Below, one piece after another: positions 44,781-54,011 of a DNA stretch of 64,000 bases (within the stretch, counting starts at the first letter, position 1; every line of letters begins with the position of its first letter). The translations under genes were made by a program, and so were the position numbers. Under the pieces are notes generated by a model, which did no database searches, had not been told where the DNA came from, and saw nothing but the letters and a program-made list of their open reading frames with translations. This stretch comes from CALMNV01 sp035688975 (GTDB taxonomy: Bacteria > Actinomycetota > Actinomycetes > Actinomycetales > Dermatophilaceae): contig NZ_DASSMH010000090.1 in NCBI RefSeq assembly GCF_035688975.1, positions 1 through 64,000 on the forward strand. The letters run 5' to 3'.

Positions 44781-45656
44781 TCAGCGGTGGATCGGGCCGC
44801 CGGCCATGTTCTCGAGGCGGGCGATACGCCGGTCCATCGGCGGGTGCGTGGCGAAGAAGCGGGAGACGTCCTTGGCGCGGAAGGGGTTGGCGATCATCAT
44901 GTGGCTGGCGTTGACGATGTCCTGCTGGGGCGCCAGCGGGGCGCGGGCGACGCCGAGCTCGAGCTTGCGCAGGGCGGAGGCCAGGGCGAGCGGGTCACCG
45001 GTGAGGCGGGCGCCGTCCTCGTCCGCGTCGTACTCGCGGGTGCGGCTGATCGCCAGCTGGATGAGCATGGCCGCCAGCGGGGCGAGGAACGACATGGCGA
45101 GCAGGGCGATCGGGTTAGGCCGGTCGTCGTCGGAGCTGCCGCCGCCGAACAGGCCTGCGAACATGAGCATCTGGCCGATGGACGTGATGACTCCGGCGAT
45201 GGCAGCCGCGACCGAGCCGGTGAGGATGTCGCGGTTGTAGACGTGCATCAGCTCGTGGCCGAGGACGCCGCGCAGCTCGCGCTCGTCGAGGAGCTGGAGG
45301 ATGCCCTCGGTGCAGCAGACGGCGGCGTGCTGCGGATTGCGCCCGGTGGCAAAGGCATTGGGCGCCTGGGTCGGGGAGATGTAGAGGCGCGGCATGGGCT
45401 TGCCTGCGGCCGTGGACAGTTCGCGGACGATGCGGTACATCCCAGGCGCCTGCGCCTCCGAGACGGGGTAGGCGTGCATCGCCCGGATCGCGAGCTTGTC
45501 GGAGTTCCAGTAGCCGTAGAAGGTCGTGGCGACGCCGATGAGGGCGAAGAGCCAGATGTAGCGGCCACCGCCGATGAGGCTGCCCAGCGCCAGGAGCAGC
45601 GCCCAGATGGCCCCGAAGAGGGCAGCCGTCTTCAGCCCGTTGAAGTGGTTGTGCAT
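44781..45656 (-). CDS. htpX: HtpX-family membrane metalloprotease
   Basis: 291 residues. Two N-terminal membrane segments (about 12-28 and 33-50), then the zinc motif H134-E135-L-M-H138 (VLGHELMHVYNRD), two further hydrophobic helices (about 148-190) and the third-ligand region TREYDADEDGARL. HtpX degrades misfolded membrane proteins. ATG 45656 is chosen because the family's typical MHxHFNG start lies there; a longer frame runs toward the operator region. Its neighbourhood of HtrA and PepN makes a small proteolysis district. Confidence 0.9.
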   Translation of the reverse strand: MHNHFNGLKTAALFGAIWALLLALGSLIGGGRYIWLFALIGVATTFYGYWNSDKLAIRAMHAYPVSEAQAPGMYRIVRELSTAAGKPMPRLYISPTQAPNAFATGRNPQHAAVCCTEGILQLLDERELRGVLGHELMHVYNRDILTGSVAAAIAGVITSIGQMLMFAGLFGGGSSDDDRPNPIALLAMSFLAPLAAMLIQLAISRTREYDADEDGARLTGDPLALASALRKLELGVARAPLAPQQDIVNASHMMIANPFRAKDVSRFFATHPPMDRRIARLENMAGGPIHR

Positions 45657-45760
45657 GCCGGCTGAACGCGTGGCGGCGCGTCTGTGTTCCCGCTGGGAGG
45701 CCGCTGGGCGCGGCGGCATACTGCGGTGGCCTTGGTCACAGCTCGGTGGTTGAGCGCGAA

Positions 45761-45793
45761 ACTACTACAGGTAGTACTACTTGCTGTAGTAGT
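45761..45793 (+). promoter_or_regulatory. Nested operator: ACTACTACAG / CTGTAGTAGT dyad around a palindrome
   Basis: Perfect 10-base arms (45761-45770 and 45784-45793) flank the perfect palindrome GTAGTACTAC (45771-45780). The half-site TACTAC/GTAGTA thus appears several times. The element is strikingly A+T-rich for this genome and lies about 60 bases before the membrane-protein gene. It resembles TACTACA-type operators of BlaI/CopY-family repressors; no such repressor gene is in the window, so the binding protein is a guess. Confidence 0.6.
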
Positions 45794-45851
45794 CTTTTCC
45801 CTGCAAGCACCGAAGCCCCGGGAGACCCCGCGGAACCACAAGGAGAGAACG

Positions 45852-46448
45852 ATGCGCAAGACCCTCGACCAGCTGATCTCCTGGACCGGCCTCATCCTCG
45901 CCGCCGTCCTGCTCGTGGCGGGCGGCCTGCTGACCTGGGCGAGCAGCTTCGTCACCAGCAACGTCAGCGAGCAGCTCACCGCCCAGCACATCACCATGCC
46001 GGGCGGAGCGGCCCTCACGACCCAGGACATGAAGGACAACCTGGCCCAGTACTCCGGGCAGCCGATGACGACCGGCGACCAGGCCAAGGCCTACGCCGAC
46101 CACTACATCCTCGCCCACATGAACCAGGCGAGCGGCGGCAAGTCCTACTCCGAGGTCTCCGGCCAGTTCACCGCCCTGTCCAAGGACGCGAGCGCCGACC
46201 CGGCCCAGGTGACCAAGCTCGGCGAGCTGCGCCAGACGCTCTTCATGGGCAACACGCTGCGCGGTCTGCTGCTCTACGGCTACGCCTTCGGGACCATGGG
46301 CAAGATCGCCGGACTCGCGGCCATCGGCGCCTTCGCCGGCGCAGCGATCTTCCTCGTCCTCGGCCTCCTCGGCCTCCGGCACGCCACGACGGCTCGTGAC
46401 GAGGCGGTCGGCCGGGAGCCGCGTCGGGAGCCGGTCCTGCAGTCCTGA
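45852..46448 (+). CDS. Actinobacterial membrane protein, two helices with extracellular loop
   Basis: 198 residues. A membrane segment at about 13-33 is followed by an extracellular loop of about 105 residues rich in Gln, Thr and Asp, and a second hydrophobic region (about 138-178), then a charged tail. Proteins of this shape are common in actinobacteria without assigned function. AAGGAGAG precedes ATG 45852. The unusual nested operator upstream implies tight control, possibly induction by an envelope signal. Confidence 0.7.
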   Translation: MRKTLDQLISWTGLILAAVLLVAGGLLTWASSFVTSNVSEQLTAQHITMPGGAALTTQDMKDNLAQYSGQPMTTGDQAKAYADHYILAHMNQASGGKSYSEVSGQFTALSKDASADPAQVTKLGELRQTLFMGNTLRGLLLYGYAFGTMGKIAGLAAIGAFAGAAIFLVLGLLGLRHATTARDEAVGREPRREPVLQS

Positions 46449-46465
46449 CCCGCCGGCCGGCCAGC

Positions 46466-46502
46466 GCCGGGGGAGCCACCGTAGGGGTGTGGCTTCCCCG
46501 GC
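46466..46502. terminator. Bidirectional hairpin between the membrane protein and nuoN
   Basis: Arms 46466-46479 and 46489-46502 pair over 14 bases with one G-U and a nine-base loop. It separates convergent genes, 17 bases after one stop and 44 bases after the other. Confidence 0.7.
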
Positions 46503-46546
46503 CGCCGTTCGAGGTGTGGGCGGCCGAGCGGTCAGCGGCCGAGCGG

Positions 46547-48097
46547 TCAGCGGCCGAGCGGTCCGAGGAGCAGGTCCGGCTGGACGCTGACGGCGACGAG
46601 GACGGCGGTGGTGGCCAGCAGGGCAACCGTGACGGCGACCGGCCGCTCCCGCGGCGGCGCCTCCGGGTCGGGCGTCCCGGGGTCTCCCCCCGTCCGCGGG
46701 CCGTCCGCTCCGGCCGAGGTGAGCACCGGGCGCAGCCAGCGCAGGTAGACGGCCACCCCGAGCACGGCGTTGGCGGCGGCGAGCACCGCGAGCCAGAGCC
46801 AGTCCTGGGCCACGACGGGCCGCAGCGCCACGACCTTGCCGACGAGGCCGACCACGCCCGGCGGCAGCCCGGCGAGCGAGGTGAGCGCCAGGGCCAGCGC
46901 CGCGGCCTGCCACGGCCGCCGCTGCCACAGCGCGGCATACGCGCCCAGCCGGCGGCCCTGCGGGCCCACCTCGCGCACGGTGCCGGCGACCACCGCGAAG
47001 GCCACCAGCGTGGCGACGACGTAGGTGAGCAGGTAGCCGGCTGACGCCCGCACGCCGAGCCCGGACACGCTGACGAGCGGGAGCACGACCCAGCCGGCCT
47101 GGGCGACCGTGGACCAGGCGAGCAGCCGCACGACGTCGTCCTGCCGCAGGGCTACGACGTTGCCCAGGGTCATGCTGAGCACCGCGAGCACGCCGACCGC
47201 GAGCAGCCCCGGGGTGCCGAGGACCGCGACCGCACGCAGCACGACGAGGAGGCCGGCGAGAGCGGCGACCTTGGACACCGTGGCGAGGAAGGTGGCCACG
47301 GCCGTGCGGGATCCGGCGTATGCCGTGGGCGTCCACGCGTGGAACGGCGCCAGGGAGAGCTTGAAGCCGAGGCCGGCGAGGATGATGACGACCGCGAGCG
47401 ACAGGAGCGGCCTCGCGGTGTCCCCCGGCCCCGCCCCGGCGACGGCACCGGCGGCGTCGGCGGTGAGGAAGGGGCTGCCCGTCGCGAGGAACCACAGCGC
47501 CACGCCGAGGGTGAGCAGGGCGAAGGACACGAGCGAGGTGACGAGCAGCTGGACGGCGCCCGCGACGGCGGCGCGGCTGCCTCCCAGGGCGACGAGCACG
47601 ACGATGGGCAGCGTCGCGAGCTCGAGCGCGACGAGCCACGTCCCCACGTCACGGCTGGCCGCCACGACGACGGTGCCCGAGAGCGCGGTGAGCAGGAGCG
47701 TGGCCTCCACCGGCTCCCGGGCGTGACCGGGCGGCGCGCCCGGGGCGCTGGCGCGCGGCCACGCGAGCGCGATGCACACGACGGCGGCGAGGCAGGCGGC
47801 GAGCTGCAGCGTGCTCGTCAGCGAGTCGGCGGTCCAGAAGCACCGCGGCGTCGACACCCGCTCGAGGGTCGTGGCCAGGCCGTCGTCCATGCACAGCGTG
47901 GACCGCGCGGAGCCGGCTGGCATCCGGGTGCCCGGGGCCGCCGCCACGGCGGCGCCGAGGGCGGCGGCCGCGGCGACGGCATACGGCCCGCGCCGCAGGG
48001 TCGGCGTGACGAGGTCCGCGAGGAGCACGCCGACCACGCCGAGGATCGGGAGCAGCGCTGGGAGCAGCGGCACGACGTCGAAGGTGAGGCCGGTCAC
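46547..48097 (-). CDS. nuoN: Complex I subunit N (second-type cluster)
   Basis: 516 residues, about 14 membrane helices, Mrp-antiporter family. The conserved lysine-bearing region GLGFKLSLAPFHAWTPTAYAGS and the later QDDVVRLLAWSTVAQAGW are typical of NuoN. It is the last gene of the ten-gene cluster; GTG 48097 overlaps the nuoM stop by GTGA. It forms a proton channel in the membrane arm. A second, distinct nuoN enters the window at 63494. Confidence 0.9.
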   Translation of the reverse strand: MTGLTFDVVPLLPALLPILGVVGVLLADLVTPTLRRGPYAVAAAAALGAAVAAAPGTRMPAGSARSTLCMDDGLATTLERVSTPRCFWTADSLTSTLQLAACLAAVVCIALAWPRASAPGAPPGHAREPVEATLLLTALSGTVVVAASRDVGTWLVALELATLPIVVLVALGGSRAAVAGAVQLLVTSLVSFALLTLGVALWFLATGSPFLTADAAGAVAGAGPGDTARPLLSLAVVIILAGLGFKLSLAPFHAWTPTAYAGSRTAVATFLATVSKVAALAGLLVVLRAVAVLGTPGLLAVGVLAVLSMTLGNVVALRQDDVVRLLAWSTVAQAGWVVLPLVSVSGLGVRASAGYLLTYVVATLVAFAVVAGTVREVGPQGRRLGAYAALWQRRPWQAAALALALTSLAGLPPGVVGLVGKVVALRPVVAQDWLWLAVLAAANAVLGVAVYLRWLRPVLTSAGADGPRTGGDPGTPDPEAPPRERPVAVTVALLATTAVLVAVSVQPDLLLGPLGR

Positions 48098-49596
48098 CGG
48101 GCCACCAGCGCCACGAGCGCCTCCACGTCCGGGGCGGAGAGGCGCAGGAGCAGGTGCGGCACGAGGCCGAGGACGACCATGGCCGCGAGCATCGCGGCGA
48201 CGAGGCCCCACCGGACCGAGTGCAGGTCCCGCACCGGGTCGGCGGCGGGGTCACCACCCTCGCCGGCCCAGACGATCCGGGCCACCCGCAGCGCGTAGGC
48301 GGCCGCGAGGGCGAGCCCGACGGCGCCGAGGACGACGCAGGCCCGCAGCAGGCCGACGGGGCGGCCGGGCCCGGGCGACCACGCGGCATACAGGGCGAGG
48401 AACTCCCCCCAGAAGCTGACGAGCCCGGGCAGCCCGAGCGCCGCGGCGAGACCCATGACGAGCGCGAGACCGAATCGCGGGGACCGGTCGCGCAACGCGG
48501 CGCGGGCCACCGTGAGGTCGGCCGACCCCCACTGCTCCTTGAGGTCGCCGACGACGAGGAACAGGAGCGCGGAGACGATCCCGTGGGCGACGTTTCCGAA
48601 GAGGGCCGCCTGCACACCGGTCGGGCTGCCGGACGCGATGGCGAGCACGACGAAGCCCATGTGGGCGACCGAGCTGTAGGCGATGAGCCGCTTGAGGTCG
48701 CGCTCGACGAGGCACGCGAGGCCTCCCCAGAGGATGCCGACGACGCCGAGGACCGCGAGCCCGGGGGCGAGCAGCGCCATGCCGTCCGGCAGCGGCAGTG
48801 CGGCGAGGCGCACGATGCCGTAGCTGCCCATCTTGAGCAGGACGGCCGCGAGGAGCACCGACCCGGCGGTGGGCGCGACGGTGTGCGCCGGCGGCAGCCA
48901 GGTGTGCACCGGCCACAGCGGCACCTTGATGGCGAGGCCGCCGACGAGGAGGGCGGCGATGGTGGCCTGGACCGCCGTCGACAGGCCCGCGCCGCGGGCT
49001 GCGGTGAGCGCGGCGAGATCGGACGTGCCGGTGGAGTGCGTGAGCAGCAGGATGCCGAGCAGCATGAGGGTCGAGCCGAGGACGGTGAAGAAGACGAACC
49101 GCCCGGCCGCGTCCGCGCGGACCGCGTCTGCCGCGTGCGGGTCGCCGAACCGGCGGATGAGCACCCACATGGGCACCAGGACCACCTCGAAGGCGAGGAA
49201 GAAGAGGACCGCGTCCCGGGCGAGGAAGGTCGCCAGGGCGCCGGCCTCGACGAGCAGGACGCAGCCGAGCAGGGTCGAGCGGCTCCCCCCGACGGGAGGT
49301 GGCCCGACGATGGTGTGCAGCACGACGACGACCCCGAGCAGCGCGGTGAGCAGGACGAGTGCCACCGACACCCCGTCGACGGCGAAGTGCCAGCGGACCC
49401 CGAGAGACCGGATCCACGGCGCGTCGACCACGGGGCGGGCGATCGCGACCGCCACGGCGAGCAGGGCGGCGAGCCCGGCGGTGGCGAGGGCGATCGGTGC
49501 GTCACGGTGGCCCGGCCGCGCCGGCGTCGGTGGCGGTGCGGCGAGCAGGACGACGGCGCCGACGAGGGGCACGAGCAGCAGGAGCGTCAGCGCCAC
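48094..49596 (-). CDS. nuoM: Complex I subunit M
   Basis: 500 residues, about 14 helices, antiporter-like. The proton-channel motifs GLAIKVPLWPVHTWLPPAHTVAPTAGS (quoted in part) and ERDLKRLIAYSSVAHMGFV are present, with the lysines and glutamate expected of a pumping subunit. The GTG start overlaps the nuoL stop by 10 bases, and its own stop overlaps nuoN. Confidence 0.92.
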   Translation of the reverse strand: MALTLLLLVPLVGAVVLLAAPPPTPARPGHRDAPIALATAGLAALLAVAVAIARPVVDAPWIRSLGVRWHFAVDGVSVALVLLTALLGVVVVLHTIVGPPPVGGSRSTLLGCVLLVEAGALATFLARDAVLFFLAFEVVLVPMWVLIRRFGDPHAADAVRADAAGRFVFFTVLGSTLMLLGILLLTHSTGTSDLAALTAARGAGLSTAVQATIAALLVGGLAIKVPLWPVHTWLPPAHTVAPTAGSVLLAAVLLKMGSYGIVRLAALPLPDGMALLAPGLAVLGVVGILWGGLACLVERDLKRLIAYSSVAHMGFVVLAIASGSPTGVQAALFGNVAHGIVSALLFLVVGDLKEQWGSADLTVARAALRDRSPRFGLALVMGLAAALGLPGLVSFWGEFLALYAAWSPGPGRPVGLLRACVVLGAVGLALAAAYALRVARIVWAGEGGDPAADPVRDLHSVRWGLVAAMLAAMVVLGLVPHLLLRLSAPDVEALVALVAR

Positions 49597-51464
49597 CCGG
49601 CCACCCCCAGGACAGCCACGACCACGACGCCGGCCAGGAGCGCGAGGAGCGCCGCCGACGGGACGCCGCGGTGGACGCGGTCCCCCACCCGCCCGACGGC
49701 CCGGGTGGCGACGACGGCCGCGCGCGGGTAGGCGTCGACGACGTCGCGGTCGAGCATGACGACGAGCCGGGCGAGCCTGGTCACCGCCCCACCGACGGCG
49801 ACGTAGGCCGTGTCGGCGCCGAAGCCGCGCTCGGCGCCCGAGCGGACGCGCCCGGGCAGGAGCTCGGCGGCGTCGCGGTCGCCGGTCTCGCTGACGACGA
49901 AGACGGCCGTCGCGCTCGCGGCGACGACGACGACCGAGACCGCCGCGGTCGCGACCCCCACCGACACGGTCCCGGGGACACTGAGGAGCAGCACCGTCCC
50001 GAGCGCCGTGAGGCCCGCGAGGAGCGCGACGACCAGCGCGGCGGCCAGGGTGATCGGCGGGTGGACGATGGCGTGCGGCTCACCGCCCGCCTCGAGGGCC
50101 ACCGCCTCGGCGACGGCGCCCGGCTCGGGAGCAGGTGCAGCGGCCGTGAGCACCAGCCACACGCGCATGCAGTAGGCGGCGGTGAGGGCGATGGTGGCGT
50201 ACAGCGCGACGACGACGAGGCCGGCCCGCACGCCGCCCCCCTCGTGCAGCCCCTCGAGCGCGGCGTCGACGACGGTGTCCTTGGTGACGAAGCCGATGAG
50301 CGGCGGCACGCCCGCGAGCGCGGCGAGCCCGATCCCGACCGCCCAGCGTAGGGCCCCGGTCCCGCGGAGCCGGCCCCGCAGCCGCGGGAGCGCCGTCGCA
50401 CCGGCCAGGACCGCGAGCCAGCCGGCAGCGAGGAAGAGCAGGGCCTTGAAGAAGGCGTGTCCCACGAGGTGCCCCATGGCCGGGGCCGCGCCGGCCGCGA
50501 CCGGCGCCGCCGCGAGCCCGCCGAGCAGGATGGCGATCTGGCTGAGCGTCGAGTAGGCGAGCAGCCGCTTGAGGTCGGACTGCGCGAAGGCGAGCAGCGC
50601 CGCCCAGACCATGGTGGCCGCCGCCAGGACGGCGAGGAGCGTGCGGGCGCCGTCGCTCACGGCATACAGCGGGAAGAGCCGCCCGACGACGTAGCTGCCG
50701 GCCGCCACCATCGTCGCGGCGTGGATGAGGGCTGACGCGGGCGTGGGGCCCTCCATCGCGTCGGGCAGCCAGTCGTGGAAGGGCACCAGCCCCGACTTGC
50801 CCGCCACCCCGAGGGCCACGCACACCAGCCCGGCCGTCAGGGTCGCGTCGGCGCCCGGAGCGGTGAGGACGTCCTGCAGGTCGGTGCTGCGGGCGCGGAC
50901 GGCGAGCGCCACGAGCCCGACGACCATGCCGATGTCGGCGGCGCGGGTGACGAGGAAGGCCTTGTATGCCGCCCGCCGCGCGGCCGCCCGCTCGCTGTCA
51001 TGCCCGATGAGCAGCCACGAGCACCAACCCATGACCTCCCAGCCGACAAGGGTGAGGGCGAGGTCGGCCGACTGGACGACGAGGAGCATCCCGGCCGCGA
51101 AGAGCGACACCGTCGCGGCGAACTGCGGGTAGCGCGGGTCGGTCGTGAGATACCACGTGGTGAAGAGCTGGATGCCGAGCACGACGAGCGCGACGACGAG
51201 GGCGAGCAGGCCCGACAGGGGGTCGGACAGCAGGTGCAGCGGCACGCTGAGGTCTCCGAGGGGCAGCCCGCCCAGGCTGTCGAGGTCGGCCGCCGCCGCC
51301 GGGGCGAGCCACTGCAGCAGCGCGAGGGCGGCGGTGACGGCCGCGCCGGCGACCGCCACGACGCGCGCCGCCGGCCCCGAGCGGGAGCCGAGGAGGCGCA
51401 CGAGCAGCCCGGCCAGCGCCGCGAGGGCCGGGACGGCGACGAGCAGCGGGACGACCGCCCTCAC
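49587..51464 (-). CDS. nuoL: Complex I subunit L
   Basis: 625 residues, about 16 helices. LALTLVGWEVMGWCSWLLIG, KSGLVPFHDWLPDAMEGPTPASALIHAATMV (quoted in part) and SDLKRLLAYSTLSQI are the NuoL signatures, and the C-terminal part includes the lateral helix region. All residues expected for proton movement are present by eye. GTG 51464 overlaps the nuoK stop by GTGA. Confidence 0.92.
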   Translation of the reverse strand: MRAVVPLLVAVPALAALAGLLVRLLGSRSGPAARVVAVAGAAVTAALALLQWLAPAAAADLDSLGGLPLGDLSVPLHLLSDPLSGLLALVVALVVLGIQLFTTWYLTTDPRYPQFAATVSLFAAGMLLVVQSADLALTLVGWEVMGWCSWLLIGHDSERAAARRAAYKAFLVTRAADIGMVVGLVALAVRARSTDLQDVLTAPGADATLTAGLVCVALGVAGKSGLVPFHDWLPDAMEGPTPASALIHAATMVAAGSYVVGRLFPLYAVSDGARTLLAVLAAATMVWAALLAFAQSDLKRLLAYSTLSQIAILLGGLAAAPVAAGAAPAMGHLVGHAFFKALLFLAAGWLAVLAGATALPRLRGRLRGTGALRWAVGIGLAALAGVPPLIGFVTKDTVVDAALEGLHEGGGVRAGLVVVALYATIALTAAYCMRVWLVLTAAAPAPEPGAVAEAVALEAGGEPHAIVHPPITLAAALVVALLAGLTALGTVLLLSVPGTVSVGVATAAVSVVVVAASATAVFVVSETGDRDAAELLPGRVRSGAERGFGADTAYVAVGGAVTRLARLVVMLDRDVVDAYPRAAVVATRAVGRVGDRVHRGVPSAALLALLAGVVVVAVLGVAGWR

Positions 51465-51865
51465 GGCGCCAGCCCCCCTCCTCCTCCCCCGGTTCGAGGT
51501 ATTCCGCTACCGGATGCGGTCGCGGAATACCTCGAATGGGCGGGAGGGGCTGGGGCGGGAGGGGCTGCGTCGGGGGCCGCAGTGAGGTCGACGGATGCGG
51601 CCCGGCGGAAGAGCAGCAGGATGACCGCGAGGGCGACGACGACCTCGGCCGCGGCGATGGTGATGACGAAGAGGGTGAGGACCGGCCCTGCGGCATACGG
51701 CGACCGGGGGCGTGAGCCGGCGGTGATGAGCAGCAGGCTCGCGCCGGCGAGGACGAGCTCGACCCCCACGAGGACGAGCACGGCGTTGCGCCGTGCGAGC
51801 ACGCCGTAGACGCCGAGGCCGACGAGCAGGGCCGCGAGGCCGGCCGGCAGGAAGAGGTGGATCAC
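51461..51865 (-). CDS. nuoK: Complex I subunit K with repeat-encoded C-terminal extension
   Basis: 134 residues, whereas NuoK is usually about 100. The three-helix core is intact (GLGVYGVLARRNAVLVLVGVE with the helix-2 glutamate, then LTLFVITIAAAEVVVALAV). After residue 90 the protein continues with a Pro/Ala stretch and AHSRYSATASGSGIPRTGG. Residues 110-124 are encoded by a dispersed hairpin repeat (51493-51536), so a mobile or repeat element has extended the frame. The start overlaps nuoJ by GTGA. Confidence 0.88.
   Translation of the reverse strand: MIHLFLPAGLAALLVGLGVYGVLARRNAVLVLVGVELVLAGASLLLITAGSRPRSPYAAGPVLTLFVITIAAAEVVVALAVILLLFRRAASVDLTAAPDAAPPAPAPPAHSRYSATASGSGIPRTGGGGGGLAP
51493..51536. 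repeat. TTCGAGGTATTCC hairpin, copy 2, inside nuoK
   Basis: 15-bp arms (51493-51507 and 51522-51536), loop 14 bases. It lies in the 3' end of nuoK, 29 bases before the nuoL start, and could affect nuoL translation or act as an intra-operon processing site. Confidence 0.85.
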
Positions 51866-52386
51866 TGGCGCCGCCCGCCGTCGGGCACGACGAGTCGGGA
51901 CACCGCGAAGGCGCCTACGAGGGCGACGAGGAGCAGCACCGAGAGCAGCTCGAAGGGCCACACCCACGTGCCGAAGATCGCCGCGCCCACCTGCGGGGTC
52001 GTCGTCGGCGGCCCGTCCAGGTCGACCGTGCCCGCCCCGAGGACGGGCAGGGCGAGCGCCGCGACGAGCGCCGTCGTCGCGGCGCCGAGCACGCCACCGG
52101 CGACCCGCTGCCACAGCCTGGTCCCGATGTGCGCGTGCGGCCCGATCGGGGCGCGGGTGAGCATGAGGGCGAAGAGGACGAGCACCACGATCGCGCCCAC
52201 GTAGACGAGCAGCTGGACCAGCCCCACCAGCTCCTGGCCCAGCACGAGGTAGCACCCGGCGAGGGAGCCGAGGCAGACGAGCAGCCAGAGGGCGGCGTGC
52301 ACGACGTGCCGCGTCGTCACCGCGAGCGCGCCGCAGACGGCGGTGACCAGCCCGACCGCGGCGAAGACGATGTCGCGAGTCGTCAC
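51862..52386 (-). CDS. nuoJ: Complex I subunit J
   Basis: 174 residues, five predicted helices. The pi-bulge helix region VQLLVYVGAIVVLVLFALML is present. It is shorter than many actinobacterial NuoJ proteins but includes the full membrane core. GTGA overlaps join it to nuoI upstream and nuoK downstream. Confidence 0.9.
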   Translation of the reverse strand: MTTRDIVFAAVGLVTAVCGALAVTTRHVVHAALWLLVCLGSLAGCYLVLGQELVGLVQLLVYVGAIVVLVLFALMLTRAPIGPHAHIGTRLWQRVAGGVLGAATTALVAALALPVLGAGTVDLDGPPTTTPQVGAAIFGTWVWPFELLSVLLLVALVGAFAVSRLVVPDGGRRQ

Positions 52387-53030
52387 TCCTGCTCTCCCGT
52401 CGCGTGCTCCGGCGGCATCGGCGGCCCACCGGCGGCGGGCGGCTGCGTGCCCGGCGCCTCCGCAGCGACCCGCGGGCGGGCCGGGCCCCTGCCGGCCGGG
52501 CGGGGCGGCTTCGCGGCGGCCGTGACCTCTGCGGGGACCGCCGAGGCCGGGTCGAGCGGCGGCGGGGGCGGCACGGTCTCCATCCACGCGCGCAGCCGGT
52601 CCTTCTCGTGGAGCAGGTCGCGGATGTCGAGCTCGGCGTACTCGAACTCGGGGCTCCAGTGCAGCGCGTCGAAGGGGCACACCTCGACGCAGATGCCGCA
52701 GTACATGCACAGCGAGAAGTCGATGGCGAAGCGGTCGAGCACGTTGCGCTGCCGCGCCCGGCCGCCCGGCGTCGTGGCGGGGATCTCCTCCTTGTGCGAG
52801 TCGATGTAGATGCACCAGTCGGGGCACTCGCGCGCGCAGAGCATGCAGGACGTGCAGTTCTCCTCCGTGAGCGCGATGACCCCCCTGCTGCGCGGCGGCA
52901 GTGCCGGCCGCACGTCGGGATACTCCGCGGTGTGCGCGTGCCGGGTCAGGGAGCGGGCCGTCGTCGCGAGCCCCTTGGCCAGCCCGGGCAGCAGGCCCCC
53001 GAGCCGGCCCTCCGGCGGCTGCCCGGTCAC
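52383..53030 (-). CDS. nuoI: Complex I subunit I, two [4Fe-4S] clusters
   Basis: 215 residues. Two ferredoxin motifs, C59-x2-C62-x2-C65-x3-C69 and C108-x2-C111-x2-C114-x3-C118, bind clusters N6a and N6b. A Pro/Ala-rich tail (about 160-215) is longer than in typical NuoI. With no NuoEFG encoded here, this subunit is the probable entry point for electrons from a soluble ferredoxin. GTG 53030 overlaps the nuoH stop. Confidence 0.92.
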   Translation of the reverse strand: MTGQPPEGRLGGLLPGLAKGLATTARSLTRHAHTAEYPDVRPALPPRSRGVIALTEENCTSCMLCARECPDWCIYIDSHKEEIPATTPGGRARQRNVLDRFAIDFSLCMYCGICVEVCPFDALHWSPEFEYAELDIRDLLHEKDRLRAWMETVPPPPPLDPASAVPAEVTAAAKPPRPAGRGPARPRVAAEAPGTQPPAAGGPPMPPEHATGEQE

Positions 53031-53995
53031 CGGGTCACCACCACGACGACAGACGTGACGGCAAGCTGGAGCAGGGCGACCGGCACGAGCCACACCCACG
53101 CGAGGCGCTGCAGCTGGTCCTCGCGCAGCCGCGGCCACGACACCCGCAGCCAGATGACCACGACGGCGACGGCGAAGCCCTTGAGCAGCGTCCAGAGCCA
53201 GCCGAGCGTGTCCGGCAGCGGGCCGGCCCAGCCGCCGAGGAACAGCACGGCGAAGAGGAGGGAGAGGACGACGATGCCGGCGTACTCGGCGAGGAGGAAG
53301 AAGGCGAAGCGCAGCCCGGTGTACTCCGTGAAGACGCCGAAGACGATCTCGGAGTCGGCCACGGGCATGTCGAAGGGCGGCCGCTGCAGCTCGGCGAGCG
53401 CGCACACGAGGAAGACGACGGCCCCGGGAAGCTGCCACACGAGCCACCAGGGGCTCCAGGCGGCCGCGATGCCGGTCAGCGACAGGGTGCCGGCCGCGAG
53501 CGCCACCGAGGCGACCGCCAGCACCATCGGCAGCTCGTAGGACAGCAGCTGGGCAGCCGCCCGCATCGCGCCGAGCAGGGAGTACTTGTTGGCCGAGGCC
53601 CAGCCCGCCATGAGCGTGCCGACGATGCCCACCCCGATGACGGCGAGGACGAGCAGCACGCTGGCGTCGACCTGCGCACCGACGACGGACGGGGACAGGG
53701 GGACGACCGCGAGCGCGACGAGGTAGGGGATGAGCCCCACCGCCGGGGCGAGCCGGAAGACCCACCGGTCCGCCCGGGCGGGGGTGACGTCCTCCTTCTG
53801 GACGAACTTCACCCCGTCGGCGACGAGCTGGGCCCACCCGTGGAAGCCCCCGGCATACATCGGCCCGAGCCGGCCCTGCATGTGGGCCATGACCTTGTGC
53901 TCGGCCTGGCCGACGAGGAGCGGCAGGACGAGGAAGGCCGCGAGCACGGCGCCCGCGCGCAGCACGACCTCGAGCACCGACGTGGCCACGGTCAC
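53027..53995 (-). CDS. nuoH: Complex I subunit H
   Basis: 322 residues, eight helices. The quinone-site loops are conserved: EHKVMAHMQGRLGPMYAGGFHGWAQ, ADGVKFVQKED, and AELQRPPFDMPVADSE (segments quoted in part). The start GTG 53995 lies 16 bases after the nuoC stop; an alternative GTG is two codons in. No nuoD, E, F or G lies between nuoC and nuoH, where they would be in a complete operon. Confidence 0.93.
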   Translation of the reverse strand: MTVATSVLEVVLRAGAVLAAFLVLPLLVGQAEHKVMAHMQGRLGPMYAGGFHGWAQLVADGVKFVQKEDVTPARADRWVFRLAPAVGLIPYLVALAVVPLSPSVVGAQVDASVLLVLAVIGVGIVGTLMAGWASANKYSLLGAMRAAAQLLSYELPMVLAVASVALAAGTLSLTGIAAAWSPWWLVWQLPGAVVFLVCALAELQRPPFDMPVADSEIVFGVFTEYTGLRFAFFLLAEYAGIVVLSLLFAVLFLGGWAGPLPDTLGWLWTLLKGFAVAVVVIWLRVSWPRLREDQLQRLAWVWLVPVALLQLAVTSVVVVVTR

Positions 53996-54011
53996 CGCAC
54001 GCTCACCGCGC

